A DNA stretch of 6,351 bases, from contig DCVY01000114.1 of the NCBI GenBank assembly GCA_002327945.1, positions 636 to 6,986 of the forward strand. The letters run 5' to 3'. Positions 1-5,423 of this stretch are shown in pieces. Position 1 is the first letter of the stretch, and the number at the start of each line of letters is the position of its first letter. The notes below the pieces were generated by a model, which saw nothing but the letters and a program-made list of their open reading frames with translations, did not search any database and was not told the DNA's origin. The translations under genes were made by a program, and so were the position numbers. The DNA is from Acidovorax delafieldii. Its GTDB lineage: Bacteria > Pseudomonadota > Gammaproteobacteria > Burkholderiales > Burkholderiaceae_C.

Positions 1-408
1 CTGCAGGCTGTGCAACTGCGCCACCAGGGCAGGGTCATTTTCTACCAGTTGCACGGCGGCGGCGCCGCGCGAGGCGGCCTCCAGCCCCAGCGCGCCAGTA
101 CCGGCAAACGCATCCAGGCAATGCCAGCCGGTGAGGTCCTGGCCCAACCAGTTGAACAGGGTTTCGCGCACACGGTCGGGCGTGGGGCGCAGGCCGGGGC
201 GCTGGGCCACAGGCAGGCGGGTGCGCTTCCATTGCCCGCCGATGATGCGGATTTCGCCCGCGCCCTTGGGGACTGGGTCTTTCTTTGCACTGTTCTTGGC
301 GCCTTTTTTGACCTCTTGGGCGTTGTGTTCTGCTGCCGGGACGTTTTTGGCGGGACGGGCCAGGCGACCGCCGGGCAGGGACTCCAGGCGCAAATTGGAA
401 CGGCTCAT
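1..408 (-). CDS. rsmD: 16S rRNA (guanine-966-N2)-methyltransferase RsmD, N-terminal part (cut by window edge)
   Basis: RsmD transfers a methyl group from S-adenosylmethionine to N2 of G966 of 16S rRNA during 30S assembly in the cytoplasm. I translated 136 residues from the ATG at 408 down to the left edge; the gene continues outside. Seen: [17 protein letters not shown] at about 51-67, [17 protein letters not shown] at 72-88, and the SAM-binding motif [18 protein letters not shown] at 99-115, followed by LVEND at 121-125. This order matches the start of the RsmD family closely. The catalytic NPPY-type motif lies beyond the edge and cannot be checked. The start is well supported: GGGAGG (complement of 415-420) sits 6 nt upstream, and the ATG overlaps the TGA of the upstream M16 gene as ATGA, so the two are probably translationally coupled. 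The first 50 or so residues are a lysine-rich, low-complexity extension, much longer than the roughly ten residues I recall before this motif in E. coli RsmD. Confidence 0.93.
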   Translation of the reverse strand, partial: MSRSNLRLESLPGGRLARPAKNVPAAEHNAQEVKKGAKNSAKKDPVPKGAGEIRIIGGQWKRTRLPVAQRPGLRPTPDRVRETLFNWLGQDLTGWHCLDAFAGTGALGLEAASRGAAAVQLVENDPALVAQLHSLQ

Positions 409-1766
409 GGCTGGCCTCCCACGATCACGGTGACCATGCGCTCGGGCTGCAGCTTGCGCGCCATGGCGGCGCGGATGTCGGCCACGGTGAGCGCCTCGAC
501 CCGCTTTGTCCAGTGGTCCAGGTAGTCGAGCGGCAGCCCGTTCCAGGCGATGTTGGCCACGTTGCCCAGCAGTTTCTTGTTGCTGTCGATGCGCAGCGCA
601 AAGCCGCCGATCAGGTTGTCCTTGGCGGCACGCAACTCGGACTCGGTGGGGCCTTCGCGCACATAGCGGGCGAGCACGTCGCGCGCCACCTGCACGGCCT
701 GCGCGGCTTGGTCGGGCCGGGTTTGCAGGCCGAGGGTGAAGGCACCCGCATGCAGGCCGGGTGCAAAGCTGCTGTACACGCTGTAGCTCAGGCCGCGCTT
801 TTCGCGCACCGCATGGGTCAGGCGTGAGGTGAAGCCCCCGCCGCCCAGTATGTGGTTGCCCACCAGCAGCGCCAGAAAGTCAGGGTCGCGGCGCGCAAAA
901 CCCGGCTGGCCGATCAGCACATGGGCCTGGGCCGAGGCGAAGGGGATGCGCTGCTCGACCGGCGCAGCCAGCGCGGCCACTTCGGGCACGGCCGGCAGCG
1001 GGGCGCATTCGGCTGGCGTGCGCGGCGCCAGGCGCGACAGCAGCGTGGCCACCAGGGTCTGCGCCTGGGCGCGGTTGACGGCGCCCACGATGCTCACGCG
1101 GGCGCGGCAGGCGGCAACGGTGCGCACATGAAAGGCCTGCATGTCGGCCACTTCGATGCGCGCCAGCGTGTCTTCGGTGACCCGCTGGCCATAGGGGTGG
1201 CTGCCGTACACCGCAGTGGCAAAGGCTTCGCCCGCCAAGGTGGCCGGGCGGGTGCGGGACTCTTTGATGCTGGCGCTCCAGCGGGCGCGATCGCGCTGCC
1301 AGATATCAGCCGGCCAGCTCGGCTCGCCCATCTGGCGGGCGGCCAGCAGCGCAGCGCGTTGCAGCAGCGCGGGGTCGGTCAGGGAGCGCAGCGAAAAGTG
1401 CAGCGCATCGCTGCCGGCGCTGGCATCGAAGCTGGCGCCCAGGTCGGCCCAGGCCTCGCCCAGCGCGTTTTCGTCGAGCGGCGGCGCAGCGCCCTCGCCC
1501 GCCATGGCCAGAACGCCCTTGGAGGCCATCAATGCCACGGCACTGGCCAGGCCGGCCTGTTCGGCCGGGTCACGGCGGCTGCCGGCGTCAAAGTCAAGCT
1601 GCACATCCACCATGGGGATGACGGGGCTTTCCACCAGCCAGACCTGGGCGCCGTTGGCTTCGGTCCAGTGCTGGATGGGTAGCAAGGCCCAGGCAGGATT
1701 GGCACCAAACAGGGTTCCAGCGCTTATCAATAAAGCGCTGGCAGCTATTTTTTTCATAGTGATCAT
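405..1766 (-). CDS. Non-catalytic M16-family peptidase-like protein, exported (partner subunit)
   Basis: 453 residues with the M16 (insulinase/pitrilysin-like) fold, but without the zinc site. Where active members have HxxEH, this protein reads [13 protein letters not shown] (72-84); aligned to its upstream neighbour, Ser75, Ala78 and Leu79 replace His, Glu and His. The second half keeps the family signature [27 protein letters not shown] (308-334), with the Arg/Tyr region typical of C-terminal M16 domains. The N-terminus is a signal peptide: MITMKK, a hydrophobic stretch, then a likely cleavage after AWA (about 25-27), so it should act in the periplasm or at the envelope. The start at 1766 has GAGG 6 nt upstream; the alternative ATG at 1757 is 15 nt from it. 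It lies 21 bp after the active M16 gene and overlaps rsmD by 4 bp. In M16B pairs an active and an inactive subunit form a heterodimer; that role here is inferred from adjacency and the missing ligands. Substrate unknown. Confidence 0.9.
   Translation of the reverse strand: MITMKKIAASALLISAGTLFGANPAWALLPIQHWTEANGAQVWLVESPVIPMVDVQLDFDAGSRRDPAEQAGLASAVALMASKGVLAMAGEGAAPPLDENALGEAWADLGASFDASAGSDALHFSLRSLTDPALLQRAALLAARQMGEPSWPADIWQRDRARWSASIKESRTRPATLAGEAFATAVYGSHPYGQRVTEDTLARIEVADMQAFHVRTVAACRARVSIVGAVNRAQAQTLVATLLSRLAPRTPAECAPLPAVPEVAALAAPVEQRIPFASAQAHVLIGQPGFARRDPDFLALLVGNHILGGGGFTSRLTHAVREKRGLSYSVYSSFAPGLHAGAFTLGLQTRPDQAAQAVQVARDVLARYVREGPTESELRAAKDNLIGGFALRIDSNKKLLGNVANIAWNGLPLDYLDHWTKRVEALTVADIRAAMARKLQPERMVTVIVGGQP
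1717..1741. repeat. REP-like palindrome inside the signal-peptide coding sequence
   Basis: A perfect inverted repeat with 9-bp arms: CCAGCGCTT at 1717-1725 and AAGCGCTGG at 1733-1741, spacer ATCAATA, followed on the plus strand by CAGCTATTTTTTT (1742-1754). From memory, palindromes built on AGCGCTT...AAGCGCT next to GCAGCTATTTTT are common interspersed repeats in Comamonadaceae chromosomes. I cannot verify that here and only one copy is in the window. It lies wholly inside the exported M16-like gene, codons 9-17, and with the flank encodes [11 protein letters not shown] of the signal peptide. Codons ATA, TTA, TTG and ATA in this short stretch are unusual for such GC-rich DNA. In the mRNA the hairpin would begin about 25 nt after the start codon. 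Confidence 0.6.
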
Positions 1767-1787
1767 GCAATGCCTCGGGGTGCGGGT

Positions 1788-3245
1788 TCAGTGGCGCGTG
1801 GCGCCATCTGCCGGTGCAGCGCGCCGGGGTTTGGCATCGAGCGGCTGCGGCAGCAGCGTGGCCACCGTGAGCTGGTCGTCGCCAAAATACCGGGCCGCCA
1901 CCTGCTGCACCTGCTCGGGCGTCACAGTGCGCAGCAGGGCCAGCAGGCGTTCTTCGGCATCGAGCGGCAGGCCCTGCACCCAGTTGCTGCCCAGATCCTG
2001 GGCCTGCCCGTGCACCGAGTCGCGCTGGTACACGGTCGAGGCGATCCACTGTGTTTTGACGCGCGACAGTTCGGCCTCGCTCACGCCCTCCCGGGCCACG
2101 CGGGCCACTTCGGCGCGCAGGGCGTCCTCGACCTGCTGCGCCGTCTTGCCCTCGGCGGGCACGCCGCTGAGCAAAAACAGGCTGGGGCCGCGCCCCATCA
2201 CCATGGCCGAGCTGCCGGCACTGTCGGCCACGCGCTGGGGGCCCTGGCTCAGGGCGCGCTCCAGACGTGCGCCGTCGTAACCGCTGAGCACGGCCGACAG
2301 CACCATCAGCGCCAGGGCATCGCTATCCCCATCGGTGAGCGCATCGACCCGCTCCATGCTGGGCACGCGAAACGCCAGGGCCACATAGGCCTGTTCCGCC
2401 GGGGCCTTGACGGCCACGCGGCGCAGGCCCTGCTGGGCAGGTTCAGTGCGCGGCTTGCGCGCCGGCACGGCGCGGGCGGGCAGGCGGCCATAGTATTTTT
2501 CGGCCAGCGTGCGCACCTGGGCCACATCCACATCGCCGGCCACCACCACGGCCGCGTTGCCGGGCACATACCACCGGCGGTGGAAATTGCGCACGTCATC
2601 GGGCGTCATGGCATCGAGGTCGCTCATCCAGCCCACCACCGGGCGGCGGTAGGGCGAGGCCACATAGGTGGTGGCAAAAAGCTGCTCGGCCAGCACGGCA
2701 CGGGGCTGGTCTTCGGTGCGCAGGCGGCGCTCTTCCTTGACCACCTCGATTTCCTTTCTGAACTCGGCGTCGGGCCACTGGTTGTGCGCAAAGCGGTCGG
2801 CCTCCAGGCGCATCACGTCTTCCAGGCGGTTGGCCGGAATCTGTTGGTAGTAGCCCGTGTAGTCGCGGCTGGTGAAGGCGTTCTCCTGGCCGCCCAAGGC
2901 CGCCACGCGGCGCGAAAACTCGCCCGGCGGCACGGTTTTGCTGCCCTTGAACATCATGTGTTCGAGCACATGGGCCACGCCCGATGTGCCATCGACCTCG
3001 TCCATGGAGCCCACGCGCAGCCACACCATGTGCATCGCCGTGGGTGCACGCCGGTCGGGCTGCACGATGAGTTGCATGCCGTTGGACAGCGTGAATTGCT
3101 GCGCCCCCGATGCCGTGGCAGCCTGTGCAGGCAAGGCCGCCGACGGGTTGGCGCAAGAGGGTGCGGAAAGGGTTGTGCAAGCAGGGGTTTGCGCCCCAGC
3201 ACTCAGGCAGGCCAGCAGGCCCAGAAGGGTGAAAGCGCGTTTCAT
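1788..3245 (-). CDS. M16-family zinc metallopeptidase, exported, catalytic subunit
   Basis: 485 residues. The N-terminal M16 domain carries the inverted zinc motif HVLEH at 92-96 (His92, Glu95, His96) within GVAHVLEHMMFKGS, followed by GGQENAFTSRDYTGYYQQIP (118-137). The distal zinc-ligand glutamate expected about 76 residues after the last His falls in VVKEERR (Glu171/172). So this is a predicted active oligopeptide or protein hydrolase. The second M16 domain (about 275-470) is more diverged. The N-terminus MKRAFTLLGLLACLSAGAQ is an export signal: cleavage could be by signal peptidase I after AGA (18), or LLAC could act as a weak lipobox with Cys13. An Ala/Pro/Ser-rich linker (about 20-50) follows. 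The reading frame stays open upstream to about 4520 through the antisense of ftsY; I chose the ATG at 3245 because the signal peptide begins there, although no strong Shine-Dalgarno sequence precedes it. It is the first gene of the unit with the inactive M16 gene and rsmD. Substrate unknown. Confidence 0.93.
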   Translation of the reverse strand: MKRAFTLLGLLACLSAGAQTPACTTLSAPSCANPSAALPAQAATASGAQQFTLSNGMQLIVQPDRRAPTAMHMVWLRVGSMDEVDGTSGVAHVLEHMMFKGSKTVPPGEFSRRVAALGGQENAFTSRDYTGYYQQIPANRLEDVMRLEADRFAHNQWPDAEFRKEIEVVKEERRLRTEDQPRAVLAEQLFATTYVASPYRRPVVGWMSDLDAMTPDDVRNFHRRWYVPGNAAVVVAGDVDVAQVRTLAEKYYGRLPARAVPARKPRTEPAQQGLRRVAVKAPAEQAYVALAFRVPSMERVDALTDGDSDALALMVLSAVLSGYDGARLERALSQGPQRVADSAGSSAMVMGRGPSLFLLSGVPAEGKTAQQVEDALRAEVARVAREGVSEAELSRVKTQWIASTVYQRDSVHGQAQDLGSNWVQGLPLDAEERLLALLRTVTPEQVQQVAARYFGDDQLTVATLLPQPLDAKPRRAAPADGATRH

Positions 3246-3262
3246 AGAATGGAGTGATTCTA
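3245..3262. promoter_or_regulatory. Possible overlapping divergent -10 elements between the M16 gene and ftsY
   Basis: Only 28 bp separate the two divergent start codons. They contain an inverted repeat TAGAAT-GGAGTG-ATTCTA, so a TAGAAT hexamer (5 of 6 matches to TATAAT) can be read on each strand, facing each other. I found no -35 hexamer at the standard 17-bp spacing on either side: on the minus strand TTGAAA (complement of 3285-3290) is 22 bp away. The promoter reading is tentative, and the repeat could instead be an operator or chance. If both -10 boxes work, the ftsY leader would be under 20 nt and the M16 leader only a few nt, consistent with the poor Shine-Dalgarno sequences of both genes. 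Confidence 0.3.
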
Positions 3263-3273
3263 AGTACCTAACA

Positions 3274-4554
3274 ATGTTCAGTTTTTTCAAGAAAAAACCC
3301 GCCCCCACGCCCGCGCAGCCCGCTGCGGCTGCGCCTGCAACCCCTGCTGTGCCGGATGTTCCGCCCGCACCACCGGCGGCAATAGCAACAACGGAACAGG
3401 CCATTGCCGCGCCGGCACCATTGCCCGAGCCCGCCACCGCAGCCCCACCGGCGGCCAGCGGTGGCTTTGGCTGGCTGCGCAACCCCTTCGCTGCCAAGCC
3501 GCCCGTGCCTGCACCTGAAACCACCTCGGTGCTTGCACCGCCACCGGCCACGGTGCCAGTATCGGTGCGGACGTCTGCGCCTGAGCCGACGCCCGCACCG
3601 CCCTTGCCTGCGGCCCCGGCACCCACACCGGCAGGGCCACCGCCCACGCCCGCCGAACGCACGGGCTGGCTCAACCGCCTCAAGGCCGGCCTGCGCAAGA
3701 CGGGTTCGAGCATCGCCACCGTCTTCACCGGCACCCAGATCGACGATGCGCTGTATGAAGAGCTGGAAGAGGCGCTGCTGCTGGCCGACACCGGCGTCAA
3801 GGCCACGCAGTGGCTGCTGACCGATCTGCAGCGCCGTGTCAAGGAAACCAAGACCACCGACCCCGCCGCCGTGAAAGGGCTGCTGGCCGATGCATTGGCC
3901 GACTTGCTGCGGCCACTGGAGAAAGCGCTGGTCATCGGCGAACACACACCCACCGTGATCATGGTGGCCGGCGTCAACGGCGCGGGCAAGACCACCTCCA
4001 TCGGCAAGCTCACCAAGCACCTGGCCAACGAAGGGGCCAGCGTGCTGCTGGCCGCAGCGGACACCTTCCGCGCTGCGGCGCGCGAACAGCTCGGTGTATG
4101 GGCCGACCGCAATCTGGTCGAGATCGTGAGCCAGGAAGGCGGCGACCCCGCCGCTGTGAGCTTTGACGCCGTCACCGCAGGCCGCGCGCGCGGCAAGGAC
4201 GTGGTGCTGGTGGACACCGCCGGGCGCCTGCCCACGCAGCTGCACCTGATGGAAGAGCTGAAAAAAATTCGCCGCGTGGTCACCAAGGCCGACGCCACCG
4301 CACCGCACGAGGTGCTGCTGGTGATCGACGGCAACACCGGCCAGAATGCACTGGCCCAGGTGCGCTCGTTCGACGACGCGCTGCAAATCACCGGACTCAT
4401 CGTGACCAAGCTTGATGGCACGGCCAAGGGCGGCGTGCTGGCGGCCATTGCGCAGGAACGGCCCATTCCGGTGTATTTCATCGGCGTGGGCGAAAAGCTG
4501 GAAGACCTTGAAACCTTCAACGCACGCGAATTTGCGCAGGCGCTGCTGACCTGA
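3274..4554 (+). CDS. ftsY: Signal recognition particle receptor FtsY
   Basis: 426-residue SRP GTPase. FtsY receives the SRP-ribosome-nascent chain complex at the inner membrane and passes it to the Sec translocon; reciprocal GTP hydrolysis with Ffh resets the pair. Seen: N-terminal MFSFFKKKP; an unusually long Ala/Pro-rich region (about 9-128); a four-helix N domain from GWLNRLKAGLRKT (131-143) to about 225; then the G domain with P-loop GVNGAGKTT (233-241), DTFRAAA (263-269), DTAGR (314-318), TKLD (378-381) and the closing GVGEKLEDLETF (404-415). All GTPase motifs are intact. The A domain has few acidic residues, unlike the strongly acidic one of E. coli. The start at 3274 fits the typical MFSFFKKK opening; GGAG at 3251-3254 is 19 nt away, too far for a classical ribosome binding site. 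It is divergent from the M16 peptidase and convergent with cutA. ftsE and ftsX, which follow ftsY in many gammaproteobacteria, are not present downstream. Confidence 0.97.
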   Translation: MFSFFKKKPAPTPAQPAAAAPATPAVPDVPPAPPAAIATTEQAIAAPAPLPEPATAAPPAASGGFGWLRNPFAAKPPVPAPETTSVLAPPPATVPVSVRTSAPEPTPAPPLPAAPAPTPAGPPPTPAERTGWLNRLKAGLRKTGSSIATVFTGTQIDDALYEELEEALLLADTGVKATQWLLTDLQRRVKETKTTDPAAVKGLLADALADLLRPLEKALVIGEHTPTVIMVAGVNGAGKTTSIGKLTKHLANEGASVLLAAADTFRAAAREQLGVWADRNLVEIVSQEGGDPAAVSFDAVTAGRARGKDVVLVDTAGRLPTQLHLMEELKKIRRVVTKADATAPHEVLLVIDGNTGQNALAQVRSFDDALQITGLIVTKLDGTAKGGVLAAIAQERPIPVYFIGVGEKLEDLETFNAREFAQALLT

Positions 4555-4575
4555 GAGGCTCAAGCCCAAGCAGAT

Positions 4576-4606
4576 CGCAGCCCCTGCGGGAGCAGCGGTC
4601 CGCTGC
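4576..4606. terminator. Tandem hairpins between convergent ftsY and cutA, possible bidirectional terminator
   Basis: The 57 bp between the two stop codons contain two adjacent inverted repeats: CGCAG-CCC-CTGCG (4576-4588) and GCAGCG-GTC-CGCTGC (4592-4606). Both would form short GC-rich stems on either transcript. Neither is followed by a T run on either strand, so neither is a canonical intrinsic terminator. The position between convergent genes is the main argument that they help end transcription or protect the 3' ends. Confidence 0.4.
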
Positions 4607-4611
4607 GCACT

Positions 4612-4977
4612 TCATCCGCCGTCTGCCGCTTGTGCTCGCTGCTCCCCGGTGGTCACCTCGCCCTCGACCCAGCGCACATAGGCAGGCGTGGCCTGCAGTG
4701 CCTGCACCACCAGTTGCGGCAGCGTGTAGGGGTGCAACGACTCCAGCAGCGCCAGCAAGGCGCCCGTGGCGCGCGGCAGGGTCTTGCAGACCAGCCGCCA
4801 CTCCGCTTCTTCCTGCAGGGCGCCCTGCCATTGGTAATGCGAGGTGATGGCCTCCACCTGCACACAGGCCGCCAGCCGCGCCTGCACACAGGCCTGCGCC
4901 AGCCGGCGCGCATCTGCCGCGCTGGCCACGGTGGTGGTGACCATGTTCAGTGCCTGTGCGTCCATCTGTATTGCCAT
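4612..4977 (-). CDS. cutA: CutA1-family divalent-cation tolerance protein
   Basis: 121 residues, close to the usual 105-120 of CutA1, a small cytoplasmic protein that forms very stable trimers with a ferredoxin-like fold resembling PII. It was linked to copper tolerance in E. coli, but its molecular role is unsettled. Seen: ARLAACVQV (33-41), SHYQWQG (46-52), EAEWRLVCKTLP (57-68), LHPYTLPQLVVQALQATPAYVRWV (81-104); the Y.W, KT, HPY..P and Y..W positions are the family signature. The C-terminus ends in a short polar tail. The start at 4977 has AAGAG about 6 nt upstream; the in-frame ATG at 4965 has nothing comparable. It is transcribed alone, convergent with ftsY and divergent from rpoH. In E. 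coli cutA lies next to dsbD; dsbD is not visible here. Confidence 0.93.
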   Translation of the reverse strand: MAIQMDAQALNMVTTTVASAADARRLAQACVQARLAACVQVEAITSHYQWQGALQEEAEWRLVCKTLPRATGALLALLESLHPYTLPQLVVQALQATPAYVRWVEGEVTTGEQRAQAADGG

Positions 4978-5338
4978 AGAAAACTCTTAGGGATGACCTG
5001 CATCACCCTCGCGTGTCGGTGGTAGTGCGGATCGGGATGGGCCGCAAGGCGTCTTTGTGCAGCCAATGAGCCAATGAACCAATAGCCGGGCTATGGGGCT
5101 GCAAATCCGGGAAAAACTGTCCTCGCTGGGGCCGATTTGGGTGAAACCTTCGGTTTTCGCTGATCGACGCTCCAGGTTCGACAGCTTCCTGGGAACTCCT
5201 GCCTGCGAAATGGCTCCACGGCATTGTGAAAGGGGCATTTTTTGCTCACGTATCAATAGCTTGTTGGGCATGCTCATGCTGCGCCAAGTCACAATTTAAA
5301 TCATTTTTTTGATGCAGGACACATCAGAACAGCCAGAC
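4978..5338. other. Non-coding stretch between divergent cutA and rpoH
   Basis: I find no convincing gene here. Short open frames exist (68 codons on plus at 5093-5299, 101 codons on minus at 4987-5292), but neither has a recognisable motif or a good ribosome binding site. From about 5220 the DNA turns AT-rich, with a T-run (5238-5243), the palindrome ATTTAAAT (5294-5301) and a second T-run (5304-5310). This could hold rpoH promoter or upstream elements, but I found no sigma-70 -35/-10 pair at proper spacing. TGATG-N7-CATCA (5310-5326) is a small inverted repeat. No clear cutA promoter was identified either. The middle part carries the repeat structure listed separately. Confidence 0.6.
5058..5103. 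repeat. Nested inverted repeat with three tandem octamers
   Basis: Outer arms TGCAGCC (5058-5064) and GGCTGCA (5097-5103) enclose an inner palindrome ATAGCC-G-GGCTAT (5082-5094). The left half is made of three 8-bp units: GCCAATGA (5062-5069), GCCAATGA (5070-5077) and ACCAATAG (5078-5085, three differences). As RNA it could form a stem-loop on either strand. Its role is unknown: it may be a protein-binding site, part of the cutA leader or upstream region, or a remnant of an interspersed repeat. There is no T run, so a terminator is less likely. Confidence 0.5.
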
Positions 5339-5339
5339 G

Positions 5340-5367
5340 GGAACTCCGGGCTTAGCACTCCCTCTAA
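5340..5367 (+). promoter_or_regulatory. Sigma-E (RpoE)-type promoter candidate for rpoH
   Basis: GGAACTC at 5340-5346 matches the extracytoplasmic sigma-E -35 consensus GGAACTT at six of seven positions. After 16 bp comes TCTAA (5363-5367), close to the sigma-E -10 element (TCTGA / TCTAA / TCAAA). Sixteen base pairs is the favoured spacing. E. coli rpoH has a sigma-E-dependent promoter (P3) of the same GAACTT-N16-TCTGA form, so the architecture has a precedent. Transcription would start near 5374, inside the right arm of the CIRCE operator, giving a leader of about 35 nt. Seen: the hexamers and spacing. Inferred: use by RpoE. Confidence 0.5.
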
Positions 5368-5378
5368 CAGAGTGCTAA
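5352..5378. promoter_or_regulatory. CIRCE operator (HrcA binding site) upstream of rpoH
   Basis: TTAGCACTC (5352-5360), a 9-bp spacer (5361-5369), then GAGTGCTAA (5370-5378): both arms match the CIRCE consensus exactly and are perfectly complementary. HrcA binds CIRCE as a repressor whose activity depends on GroEL, releasing chaperone genes on heat shock. Here the operator ends 30 bp before the rpoH start codon and overlaps the candidate sigma-E promoter, so bound HrcA would be expected to block rpoH transcription. hrcA itself is not in this window. Confidence 0.95.
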
Positions 5379-5389
5379 CATAAAAGCTT

Positions 5390-5423
5390 AGAGGAAAGGA
5401 TTCCCGGAATGAAACTTCCATCT
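5390..5423 (+). promoter_or_regulatory. rpoH ribosome binding site with possible start-codon-masking RNA structure
   Basis: AGAGGAAAGGA (5390-5400) is a purine-rich Shine-Dalgarno region 8 nt before the ATG at 5409. GGAA occurs at 5393, 5406 and 5424, and TTCC at 5401 and 5416, so several mutually exclusive stems can form. One option pairs AGAGGAA (5390-5396) with TTCC-A-TCT (5416-5423): 7 base pairs with one bulge, enclosing the start codon. Another pairs GGAA (5406-5409) with TTCC (5416-5419). E. coli rpoH mRNA is translationally controlled by temperature-sensitive structure; a similar role here is inference from pairing by eye. Confidence 0.4.

Noticed and set aside
852..1682. 276-codon plus-strand frame opposite the inactive M16 gene
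   Set aside because: Antisense shadow; no recognisable domain or ribosome binding site.
1770..3257. 495-codon plus-strand frame opposite the catalytic M16 gene
   Set aside because: Composition is dominated by Gly, His, Ala and Arg and mirrors the codon pattern of the real gene on the other strand; no motifs.
4260..4267. A7 run in ftsY as a possible frameshift site
   Set aside because: The ftsY frame is intact on both sides with all GTPase motifs; the run simply encodes Lys-Lys-Ile and no product in another frame makes sense.
3246..4520. Minus-strand open frame running on from the M16 gene through the antisense of ftsY (910 codons in total)
   Set aside because: The protein family match and signal peptide begin at 3245. 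The upstream translation is Ser/Ala/Gly-rich low complexity opposite the real ftsY, as expected in GC-rich DNA.
3268..4569. 433-codon minus-strand frame opposite ftsY
   Set aside because: Antisense shadow of ftsY, with His/Gly/Arg-rich composition and no family signature.
5170..5200. tRNA-like T-arm (GGTTCGA within a CCAGG/CCTGG stem)
   Set aside because: The loop is 11 nt rather than 7, and there is no acceptor, D or anticodon arm around it.
4987..5299. Short overlapping frames on both strands in the cutA-rpoH gap
   Set aside because: No motif, no convincing ribosome binding site; two overlapping frames on opposite strands cannot both be supported by sequence alone.
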